A DNA stretch of 32,661 nt from Acidocella sp. (GTDB taxonomy: Bacteria; Pseudomonadota; Alphaproteobacteria; Acetobacterales; Acetobacteraceae), in NCBI RefSeq assembly GCF_028687955.1, contig NZ_JAQTZC010000017.1, positions 1-32,661 of the forward strand. Reading direction: 5' to 3'. The position numbers and the translations under genes were made by a program. The notes under the pieces were generated by a model. That model did not search any database and was not told where the DNA came from. It worked only from the letters and a program-made list of their open reading frames with translations. Of this stretch, positions 7,506 to 15,552 are shown in pieces (position 1 is the first letter of the stretch; each line of letters begins with the position of its first letter).

Positions 7506-8746
7506 ACCGCCTGCCGCACCTCCACCGTGAGGTGCGAGAGTGCGCGGAAACGCTGTAGGCGGAGACGATAATACTCCGCATCGCGGCCCAGGCTGGTGGT
7601 CACCGCCACAATGGCGCCCAAATGCCCCGGCCCCAGGCGCCAGAGGTGCAGATCAGTCAGCTCGTCGCCGCCCTCCTCGATGGTCTGGCGCATGGTTTGC
7701 GCCATGTCCCGGTCGGGGTTCATGTCGAGTAGAATGCCCCCCGTGTCGCGCACCAGCCCCACCGCCCAGCTCGCGATAACACAGGCGCCCACGATACCGG
7801 CCAGCGGGTCCATCCACATCAGGCCAAACAGCTTCGCGGTGAACAGGCCGATGATCACCAGCACCGAGACGGCGGCATCAGCCATCACATGCACCAGCGC
7901 CGCGCGCATGTTGTTGTCGCGCCCGGTTTTCTCAAGCACATGCTGGTGTTCGGCGTAGAAGACCGTGTGGCTCTCGTCGTTGATATACGCGGTGGCGCTG
8001 AACTCATGCGGCTCGGGGATCTCCCCGGCTGACTCCAGATAGCCGCCGCGCGAAAGCATGGCGAAGGTTTCAGCACGGCCATCGGGGCGCAAAATCTCGA
8101 TCCGCGCGCTCGCGGGCAGGGGGGCCGTGCCGGCATACAGCCGGAAGCAAGGCGGCACCCCCTCCTCGAAAATCTCCAGACTCAGCGAGCCGTTTTGCGT
8201 ATCCAGGCGGCGCACCTCATCATGCGCGTGGTCATGCCCGTGTCCGTGGTCATGCCCATGGCTATGCCCATGATCATGTCCATGACCGTGCCCCCCGCTC
8301 AGCAGCCAGGCGCTGACCACGTTGACAACCAGCCCCAGCGCGGCAATCGGGATCGCCTGATTAAAATGAATCGGCACCGGCGCGAAAAACCGGCGCACCG
8401 CCTCAAAGCCGATCAACAGCGCGATCATGCCGAGGATGATCGCGGAGGTGAACCCGGCAAGATCGCCGAACTTGCCGGTACCAAACGAAAATCGCGGGTC
8501 ATGCGCATGCTTGCGGGCAAAGGTATAGGCCAGGGCCGCCAGCAACAGCGCGCCCGCATGGGTGCTCATGTGCAACCCATCAGCCACCAGCGCGATTGAG
8601 CCGAACCACCACCCGCCCGCGATCTCCAGCACCATCATGGCGGCGCAGAGCCAGATCACGATCCATGTGCGGCGCTCGTTCTGCGCATGGGTGCCGCCAA
8701 GAAACACATGGTCATGGACGGCGGCGTTCGGGCGGCTCTCGGTCAT
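7502..8746 (-). CDS. dmeF: Cation diffusion facilitator, Co/Ni DmeF-like, with His-rich loop and inserted domain
   Basis: CDF membrane helices (LVADGLHMSTHAGALLLAALAY; HVMADAAVSVLVIIGLF), HGHGHDHGHSHGHDHGHGHDHAHDE loop, adjacent CsoR/RcnR-type gene. Confidence 0.85.
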   Translation of the reverse strand: MTESRPNAAVHDHVFLGGTHAQNERRTWIVIWLCAAMMVLEIAGGWWFGSIALVADGLHMSTHAGALLLAALAYTFARKHAHDPRFSFGTGKFGDLAGFTSAIILGMIALLIGFEAVRRFFAPVPIHFNQAIPIAALGLVVNVVSAWLLSGGHGHGHDHGHSHGHDHGHGHDHAHDEVRRLDTQNGSLSLEIFEEGVPPCFRLYAGTAPLPASARIEILRPDGRAETFAMLSRGGYLESAGEIPEPHEFSATAYINDESHTVFYAEHQHVLEKTGRDNNMRAALVHVMADAAVSVLVIIGLFTAKLFGLMWMDPLAGIVGACVIASWAVGLVRDTGGILLDMNPDRDMAQTMRQTIEEGGDELTDLHLWRLGPGHLGAIVAVTTSLGRDAEYYRLRLQRFRALSHLTVEVRQAV

Positions 8747-8753
8747 GGCAATC

Positions 8754-9032
8754 TCATTTCAGATAGGTTCGGATCACGTCGAGCAATTGCTCAGCGCCTT
8801 CGGTGTTCAGTGCGCCGGGGTGTTTTTCAGGGTCCACCAGATGTGTCAGCACATGCTCCTCCACCACCTCGGCCATCAGCCCGGCGATGGCCCCGCGCAC
8901 CGCCGCGATCAGATGCATCACCTGCTCGCAGCCGGCCTCGGCTTCCAGCGTGCGTTCAATGGCCTCAACCTGGCCTTTGATCCTGCGCACGCGCGCCAGG
9001 AGTTTTTGTTTGCCGCGTACGGTATGGGTCAT
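8754..9032 (-). CDS. dmeR: CsoR/RcnR family metal-sensing repressor (DmeR-like)
   Basis: MTHTVRGKQKLLARVRRIKGQVEAIERTLEAEAGCEQVMHLIAAVRGAIAGLMAEVVEEHVLTHL; family-typical H/C/H ligand spacing; start set at MTHT with AGGCGG upstream. Confidence 0.88.
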   Translation of the reverse strand: MTHTVRGKQKLLARVRRIKGQVEAIERTLEAEAGCEQVMHLIAAVRGAIAGLMAEVVEEHVLTHLVDPEKHPGALNTEGAEQLLDVIRTYLK

Positions 9033-9045
9033 GCCGCCTGATAAC

Positions 9046-9062
9046 ATACCCCCCCACCCTAT
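9046..9062. promoter_or_regulatory. Candidate G-tract operator for the RcnR/DmeR-type repressor
   Basis: Minus strand ATAGGGTGGGGGGGTAT immediately upstream of the regulator start; resembles the AT-flanked G-tract operators of RcnR/DmeR-type regulators. Confidence 0.55.
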
Positions 9063-9086
9063 AAAAGGGGGCGGCCGGCGGCAAAC

Positions 9087-11015
9087 TTACAAGCGCGATG
9101 TTTGCCGGGCGGTTGCACCGGCCACGCCAAGATTGAACGTGCGGGCAAAGGCGGCGCCATTCATGGGGCGGCCAAAATAATAACCCTGGCCCTCATCGCA
9201 GCCTTCCCGCACCAGGGCGAGGGCCTGTGCCTTGGATTCAATTCCCTCCGCGATTACCTTCAGCTGCAACGAGCGGGCCAGCGCGAGCACGGCATGAATC
9301 ACGGCGGCTTCCGCCTGGTTGTCGCAGATGGAGTGTGTAAAACTGCGGTCGATCTTCAGCCGCGATACGGGGAAACGCGTGAGCATGCTGAGCGAGGCAA
9401 AGCCCGTACCATAATCATCAAACGCAACGCCCACCCCCAGCTCGCGCAATTCCTGCAATGGAGCGATGATATCATCCTCATGCCGCAGGATGATGTTTTC
9501 GGTAATTTCGAGTTCCAGCGCCTCCGGAGGGAGTCCGGCGGCTGCGCAGGTGCGCACCACCCAGTCCACCAGATTGCCGGAACGAAACTGCGCGCCAAAA
9601 ATATTCACCCCGATCCGAAAGTCAGCCGCTCCCTGAGTCCGCCAGAGTGCCGCCTGGCGGCAGGCGGTCTCGATCACCCAGGCGCCGACGCGGGCCGAGA
9701 GCAGCCCGCCTTCCAGCGCACTCAGGAAATGCTCCGGGGTGAGCAGGCCCAGCTCGGGATGGCGCCAGCGCAGCAGCGCTTCCGCCCCGGTCAATGCGCC
9801 ATCGGCCAGGCGAACTTGCGGCTGGTAGAACATCTCAAACTCGCCGCGTTCCAGCGCCAGGCGCAGCTCGGTGTCGCGCAGCACCTTGCCTTGGGCCTGG
9901 GCGCGTAAGCCCGCATGGTAGATGCGTGCGCAATGCCGGCCTTCCGCCTTGGCCTGGTAAAGTGCCAGATCGGCATTGGCGAAGAGTTGTTCGGGGTCTT
10001 CGCCATGCAGCGGGTGGATGGCGATGCCGATGCTGGCGCCGATGTTGATTGGCTGGCCATCTAGCATGACCGGCTGCGAAATCTCCGTAATCAGCAGATC
10101 GGCCCTGGCCACCACCGAGACCGGGTCGCTCACGCCGGGCAGCAGCAGCGCGAATTCATCCCCGCCGAGCCGCGCCGCAGTGTCCGGCGGCTGCGCGGCG
10201 CGTTGAATCCGCTCGGAAATCTCGCACAGAACCCGGTCCCCGGCGGAATGGCCCAGCGTGTCGTTGACATATTTGAAACCGTCAAGGTCGATCAGCAGAA
10301 GCGCCCCGGTGCTGCGGATATTGCGGGCGAGTTGCGCCCGCAGCGCGTTGCGGTTCAATAGCCCGGTCAGCGCGTCCTGCTGCGTGAGCAGGAGCAGCCG
10401 TTCCTCATTGGCGTCGCGCTCGGCGACGTAGCGTTGCACCGCCACAATTTCAGCCGCTTTATTACGACTCCATCGCTGCCAGATCTGCCCGACGCTTGTA
10501 ACCAGAAACAGGACGGAGGCGAGCAGGCTCAGAAGAACCGGCAGGGAAGGACCTTCATGCCGTGACAAGGTATCGAACGGCAGTAAGCAGAAATAGATAA
10601 GATAAGGAAAAACCATGGCTTGAAACGCCGCCAGGCAGCCAATGGTGATCAATACGGAGTTTAGAATCGTGCCGCAGAGCAAAAACGCAGCGGTCACATC
10701 GCCCCAGCTTCCCAGTTTTTGGCCAAGGAGCATGGTCGAAGCGCCGAAGAAGACCGAACTCAGTGCGATGATCGTCAGGGCGATGGCATGCTCGCGGCCT
10801 TTATAGGGCGCGATATCGCGTTTCACGGCCGAAAAATAGAAAACTTCTACCCCCTGGAGGCTGATATATGCCGTCATCAGGGGAATGCTCCAGGTCCAGC
10901 CAAGCAGCAGGCCGCCACAGACCATTTGGGTAAGCCCCGCGGCCAGCCGGGTGCTCAGCTGCCTGCGCCGGTCACGCATCACCTCGGCAAGCGAAATTTG
11001 CGCTGTATTCAGCAT
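9087..11015 (-). CDS. Membrane-anchored GGDEF-EAL protein (c-di-GMP turnover)
   Basis: N-terminal hydrophobic helices, ARLGGDEFALLLPG, GAEALLRWRHPELG, FDDYGTGFASLSML; internal ATG start preferred over the 11087 ORF start. Confidence 0.92.
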   Translation of the reverse strand: MLNTAQISLAEVMRDRRRQLSTRLAAGLTQMVCGGLLLGWTWSIPLMTAYISLQGVEVFYFSAVKRDIAPYKGREHAIALTIIALSSVFFGASTMLLGQKLGSWGDVTAAFLLCGTILNSVLITIGCLAAFQAMVFPYLIYFCLLPFDTLSRHEGPSLPVLLSLLASVLFLVTSVGQIWQRWSRNKAAEIVAVQRYVAERDANEERLLLLTQQDALTGLLNRNALRAQLARNIRSTGALLLIDLDGFKYVNDTLGHSAGDRVLCEISERIQRAAQPPDTAARLGGDEFALLLPGVSDPVSVVARADLLITEISQPVMLDGQPINIGASIGIAIHPLHGEDPEQLFANADLALYQAKAEGRHCARIYHAGLRAQAQGKVLRDTELRLALERGEFEMFYQPQVRLADGALTGAEALLRWRHPELGLLTPEHFLSALEGGLLSARVGAWVIETACRQAALWRTQGAADFRIGVNIFGAQFRSGNLVDWVVRTCAAAGLPPEALELEITENIILRHEDDIIAPLQELRELGVGVAFDDYGTGFASLSMLTRFPVSRLKIDRSFTHSICDNQAEAAVIHAVLALARSLQLKVIAEGIESKAQALALVREGCDEGQGYYFGRPMNGAAFARTFNLGVAGATARQTSRL

Positions 11016-11332
11016 TGCACCGGCTCCCGGCGCCCGCGCGTGAGGCCGTGCGTTAAGGGCGAACACAACCAGCCGGTTAAATTGCACCGCAATTCAGCCG
11101 GGCACGATCTGCAACGGATGGCATTTTTTTGCGGTTTCAAAAATCCCCACGGTTTTTCTATCGAAACAGTTACACAGTTCATATGCCTTCGCAATATAAA
11201 CGGGGTTTTGGTTAACTCTTCATAACCACCAGCGGGGCCAGAGGTTGGACAAGCCCCCCGGGAAGTTGAACCTTTCCGGGCCGCGTGCTTATTCAGAATG
11301 GATTTTCCGCTCATTTCGCCGCAGGGACAAGC

Positions 11333-12025
11333 ATGAACATCGCGATCATCGTTGCTGCCGGCCGTGGTTACCGCCTTGGCGGGCCGCTGCCCAAGCAATA
11401 TCTGCCGCTGGCCGGGCAGCCCATCCTGCGCCACACCATCCAGGCCCTGGCCGCGCATCCGCGCATCGGCGCCGTGCAAGTGCTCATCCACCCGGATGAT
11501 ACGGCGCTCTACACCACCGCCACCGCGGGGCTGAACATCCGCCCGCCGCTGTTCGGCGGCGCCGCGCGGCAAGATTCGGTGCGCCTGGGGCTGGAGGGGG
11601 TCGCCGCGCTGAACCCCGCGAATGTGTTGATCCACGACGCGGTGCGCCCCTTCATCACCCATGCCACCATTTCCGCCGTGCTGGATGCGCTGCAACACTC
11701 CCCCTGCGCGCTGGCCGGCGTACCCCTGGCCGATACACTCAAGCGCGTTGAAAACGGCCGCGTCATCGCCACGGTGGACCGCGCCAATCTCTACCGCGCG
11801 CAAACGCCCCAGGGCTTTGGTTTTGCCGCCATCCTCAAGGCGCACCGCCAGGTGCAAGGGCTGGGGATCGAGTTCACCGACGATTGCATGATCGCCGAGC
11901 ATCTGGGCATGCCGGTTGAAATGGTCCTGGGCTCGGAAGACAATTTCAAGATCACCACCGCGCAAGATCTGCAACGCGCCGAGATTTTCCTAAAAACCAA
12001 GCTTCAGGAAGGAGCCTCACCATGA
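11333..12025 (+). CDS. ispD: 2-C-methyl-D-erythritol 4-phosphate cytidylyltransferase
   Basis: [60 protein letters not shown]; internal ATG of the 11285 ORF. Confidence 0.93.
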   Translation: MNIAIIVAAGRGYRLGGPLPKQYLPLAGQPILRHTIQALAAHPRIGAVQVLIHPDDTALYTTATAGLNIRPPLFGGAARQDSVRLGLEGVAALNPANVLIHDAVRPFITHATISAVLDALQHSPCALAGVPLADTLKRVENGRVIATVDRANLYRAQTPQGFGFAAILKAHRQVQGLGIEFTDDCMIAEHLGMPVEMVLGSEDNFKITTAQDLQRAEIFLKTKLQEGASP

Positions 12026-12795
12026 GCTATGAGACCATCATCGTCGAACAGAAGGGCCGCGTCGGCCAAATCACGCTGAACCGCCCGCAGGCGTTGAACG
12101 CGCTGAACAGCCAGTTGATGAACGAGCTGGTCACCGCCGCCGAGGCGTTTGACCGCTCAAACGAGACCGGCGCCATCCTCATCACCGGCTCGGCCAAGGC
12201 CTTCGCCGCCGGGGCGGACATCAAGGAGATGCAGAGCAAGACTTATATGAAGGCCTATCTGAGCGATTTCTTCTCCACCTGGGATCGGCTGACAGCCCTG
12301 CGCACCCCGCTCATCGCGGCGGTGGCCGGTTTCGCGCTGGGGGGCGGCTGCGAGTTGGCGATGATGTGCGACATTCTGCTGGCGGCCGACACCGCCAAAT
12401 TCGGCCAGCCCGAGATCAAGCTCGGCATCATGCCCGGCATGGGCGGTTCGCAGCGGCTCACCCGCGCCGTCGGCAAGGCCAAGGCGATGGATATGTGCCT
12501 CACCGGGCGCATGATGGGCGCCGAGGAAGCCGAGCGCGCCGGCCTCGTGGCGCGCATCATCCCTGCGGATCAGCTCCTGGAAGAGGCGCTGAAGACCGCC
12601 AGCACCATTGCCGCCATGTCAAAACCGATCGCGATGATGACCAAGGAAACCGTTTCGCGCGCGTTTGAGTCTTCATTGCATGAAGGCATCTTTTTTGAGC
12701 GCCGCTTGTTCCATTCGCAATTTGCCACCAACGATCAGAAGGAAGGCATGGCCGCCTTCATCGAGAAGCGCCCGGCGCATTTCACGCATTCCTGA
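12022..12795 (+). CDS. Enoyl-CoA hydratase
   Basis: [84 protein letters not shown] overlap with ispD. Confidence 0.95.
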   Translation: MSYETIIVEQKGRVGQITLNRPQALNALNSQLMNELVTAAEAFDRSNETGAILITGSAKAFAAGADIKEMQSKTYMKAYLSDFFSTWDRLTALRTPLIAAVAGFALGGGCELAMMCDILLAADTAKFGQPEIKLGIMPGMGGSQRLTRAVGKAKAMDMCLTGRMMGAEEAERAGLVARIIPADQLLEEALKTASTIAAMSKPIAMMTKETVSRAFESSLHEGIFFERRLFHSQFATNDQKEGMAAFIEKRPAHFTHS

Positions 12796-12804
12796 TGCGG
12801 GCAG

Positions 12805-12827
12805 GGCAGGGGCCGCATGCCCCTGCC
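12805..12827. terminator. Hairpin between convergent genes (possible bidirectional terminator)
   Basis: GGCAGGGG-ccgcatg-CCCCTGCC between the enoyl-CoA hydratase and phnA stops; no T-tract. Confidence 0.4.
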
Positions 12828-12830
12828 GTC

Positions 12831-13178
12831 TCACACCTTGCGTAGGTAGCAGGCTTTCAGCATGAAATTACCGGCATCCATCTTGCAGTCCACCTCATGG
12901 TCCCCGCCCACAAGCCGGATGCTCTTCACCTTGGTGCCGACTTTCAGAGTGGTGGACGAACCCTTCACCTTCAAATCCTTGATCAGCACCACGGAATCAC
13001 CATCGGCCAGTACGTTGCCGTTGGAATCCTTCACCACATCGCCGGCATCGGCGCTGGCATCCGCTCCGGCAGCCTCTTGCATCGGCCATTCATAGCCGCA
13101 GTCGGCGCAAACGTAATTCGCCCCGTCGGGGTAGGTGTTTTCCATGGAGCATTGCGGGCAGGGGGTATTTGTTGACAT
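12831..13178 (-). CDS. phnA: PhnA/YjdM zinc-ribbon protein
   Basis: PCPQCSMENTYPDGANYVCADCGYEW followed by VVKDSNGNVLADGDSVVLIKDLKVKGSSTTLKVGTKVKSIRLVGGDHEVDC. Confidence 0.93.
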   Translation of the reverse strand: MSTNTPCPQCSMENTYPDGANYVCADCGYEWPMQEAAGADASADAGDVVKDSNGNVLADGDSVVLIKDLKVKGSSTTLKVGTKVKSIRLVGGDHEVDCKMDAGNFMLKACYLRKV

Positions 13179-13227
13179 GCCCGCCTTATACCAAGTTCCG
13201 CCGGGAATGACACTTGGCCTGCAAGAA

Positions 13228-14544
13228 TTATTTCTTCACGGCTTTCACCGTCTTGCCCGCCCTTGCGGTTTTCACGGCTTTCTCCGTTTTCGCTTGCGGA
13301 GGCAACAGTGTCTTGCCGGTGATCTCCTCGATATACGCGCGGTAGCGCGCGAGATAATCCTTCATGTCGAGGTGTTTTTCCGCAAAGGCCCGCGCCCCGG
13401 CCCGCAATCGCGCGGCTTTTTTGGTGTCCTGCAAAATATGCAGCACTGTCGCGGCCAGAGCGCCATGGTCCAGTGTGGGCACCACCAGCCCGTTTTCCTC
13501 ATGCTTCACAAATTCGGTCACCGTCTCGGTATCGCCGCCCACAACGACGCAACCCACCGCCATCGCCTCGCGCAACGACCATGATGCCACGAACGGATAA
13601 GACAGATACACATGCGCGTCCGAGCGCTGCAACAGCGTCAGATGGTCCTCGTAGGGTACCTTGCCCATGAAATGCACACGGCTAAGGTCTATTTTTTCGC
13701 CCAGTTCGCGCATCATCACCTCGCGCCAGGTGCCCGCCGGCGCTGGCGCGCCATAGCTGATCTCATCGCCACCCACGATGGAAACAACCACATCCGGCCG
13801 CGCCGCCAAAATAGCCGGTAACGCGCGCATGAAAGTATGGAAGCCGCGATAGGGCTCCAGATTGCGCGCGACATAGGTGATGAGCTTCTGCTTCGGCGTT
13901 ACGCTCAGTTTGCCAACCGTAACGGTTTTTTTGCGTAACGCCGGGTTGGCTTTGCAGATGTCGAGATTAACACCCTCCTCGATCAGGCGGATCTGTTTGC
14001 GCGCCCATTCCGGGTAGGTACTGAGCTGCCATTGCGTTGGCGCCTGGCCATATTGCTCCAGCGCGAGCGCCAGCAGGTTCACGGCATTTTTGCCCCGCAC
14101 GGCTGAAAACCGTGCCTCCGCCATCGGAAATTCTGGATCGAAATTCACATCCGTACCAAGGACACGGTAGTAGAATTCGAAATAGCCAAGGATCGGCGCG
14201 CCGGGGAACACATCCACCAGGTTGAGCATTTCCCCCCAGCCGTGATGACCGATGATGATATCCGGCTTGAAGCCGAGCGCCTTGATCTGCAACGCTCCTT
14301 GATAAGCCGCCTGCCCCCGGCGGGTCGCCATCTCGAACTCGCGCGCATCCAGATGCACGTTGGCAGAAATGGCCGGGGGCTTTGAATACGTGACCTTGCT
14401 TACCCCCGTCATGTTGTTGAGATTCGGTTCGGTCATGAACAGAATCTGGTGCGTGCCCTCACATGCCTCGTTATCGGCGATCAGGCTGCGCACGAGGTGC
14501 AGATACTGGCCAGGAAAATTCTGATGGACGAAGAGAAAGTTCAC
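13228..14544 (-). CDS. GT4-type glycosyltransferase with Lys/Ala-rich C-terminal tail
   Basis: MNFLFVHQNFPGQYLHL..., YVARNLEPYRGFHTFMRALP, VHFMGKVPYEDHLTLLQRSDAHVYLSYPFVASWSLREAMAVGC; tail KTEKAVKTARAGKTVKAVKK. Confidence 0.9.
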   Translation of the reverse strand: MNFLFVHQNFPGQYLHLVRSLIADNEACEGTHQILFMTEPNLNNMTGVSKVTYSKPPAISANVHLDAREFEMATRRGQAAYQGALQIKALGFKPDIIIGHHGWGEMLNLVDVFPGAPILGYFEFYYRVLGTDVNFDPEFPMAEARFSAVRGKNAVNLLALALEQYGQAPTQWQLSTYPEWARKQIRLIEEGVNLDICKANPALRKKTVTVGKLSVTPKQKLITYVARNLEPYRGFHTFMRALPAILAARPDVVVSIVGGDEISYGAPAPAGTWREVMMRELGEKIDLSRVHFMGKVPYEDHLTLLQRSDAHVYLSYPFVASWSLREAMAVGCVVVGGDTETVTEFVKHEENGLVVPTLDHGALAATVLHILQDTKKAARLRAGARAFAEKHLDMKDYLARYRAYIEEITGKTLLPPQAKTEKAVKTARAGKTVKAVKK

Positions 14545-14551
14545 GGTGAGG

Positions 14552-15448
14552 TCAGCGTTTTGTCTTGCCTCCCCGGCGGGTGCGCGGGGTCAGGGTAATC
14601 TGGAAAGCCTCCAGCGGCGCCAGGGTATCGCCCTCGCAGGTCTCATCATTACCGGCAGGCCCCGCGCTGGTGCCGCCGACGAAGCTGGCCGAGCAGCTCA
14701 CCTCATAATTCTCCGCAGCCTCGCCGCTCAGGCGGATGCGCAGGCCGAGCAGCGGCAGGGCCATCCCTCGCGAGCCGCAATACTGCCCGGCTTCCACCCA
14801 GGGGGAGAGCCAGCCGCGGCCAAGCACGGCCTGGTATGATAGATCCGCCGGGTTGATCCCTTGCGGCGCATTGAGCGCAAACCCCTCGATCCAATTTTGG
14901 CTGCCACGCTCGCCCATCCATGTGCCAAACTTCGCGCCGACATCGCCGCGCGTCTGAATATGGGCCATCATGTCCATGACCTCAGGCGCGGCCGCCGCGG
15001 CGGGCGCCGGTGCGGCGGCGGGGGCATTGGCGGGGGCCACCGGCATGTCGGCGGCGGTGAGCAGCTGGCGCACCTGTAGTTTAGGCGCCGCATCAGGCAT
15101 GTTGGGCAGTTGATACACGGTCACAAGCACCTGCGCCGGTCCCTTGCGGATGCGCACCAGCGCCGCATCGCCGCCGGCGTTCATCCAGCCATCAGCGCGA
15201 AAGCCCGAGATTTCCACATCCTGCCCCCCGGCTGGCGGCGGCGAGATGCGCACGCCGGGCATGCCGTTGTTCTGGCTGGCGGCGGGATTTACCTCATTAA
15301 CGATACAAAACAACCCAGCGGGCAAGGTCATCAGATGCCCCGAAACCTTGAGCTCCTGTACAGTTGTCTGGTTGTTGCCGGCAGCAGGTTCCGCAGCTGG
15401 TTGCGGCGAAGATTCTGCGGGTTTTTGTGCTTGTTTTACCTGAGCCAT
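14552..15448 (-). CDS. Uncharacterised protein with ChW (clostridial hydrophobic W)-like region
   Basis: 298 aa; WIEGFALNAPQGINPADLSYQAVLGRGWLSPWVEAGQYCGSRGMALPLLGLRIRLSG resembles ChW repeats; Ala/Pro-rich linker; no obvious signal peptide. Confidence 0.6.
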   Translation of the reverse strand: MAQVKQAQKPAESSPQPAAEPAAGNNQTTVQELKVSGHLMTLPAGLFCIVNEVNPAASQNNGMPGVRISPPPAGGQDVEISGFRADGWMNAGGDAALVRIRKGPAQVLVTVYQLPNMPDAAPKLQVRQLLTAADMPVAPANAPAAAPAPAAAAAPEVMDMMAHIQTRGDVGAKFGTWMGERGSQNWIEGFALNAPQGINPADLSYQAVLGRGWLSPWVEAGQYCGSRGMALPLLGLRIRLSGEAAENYEVSCSASFVGGTSAGPAGNDETCEGDTLAPLEAFQITLTPRTRRGGKTKR

Positions 15449-15552
15449 CTAAAGTCCTTAAATCTGCAGCCGTTGTAATAAGAGCTTAAATACCTGTCGT
15501 TTCTTTCGCAGTATAGCCACAAGATGTCACTTTCGATTTAAAAAAAGCGCCA

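Noticed and set aside
8195-8290. GGTCATG/CATGTCC-type short repeats
   Set aside because: These are codons of the His/Asp/Gly-rich metal loop of the CDF transporter, not a separate DNA repeat.
11009-11974. 321-aa minus-strand ORF opposite ispD
   Set aside because: Antisense to a confident ispD; Gly/Arg/His-rich composition without recognisable motifs.
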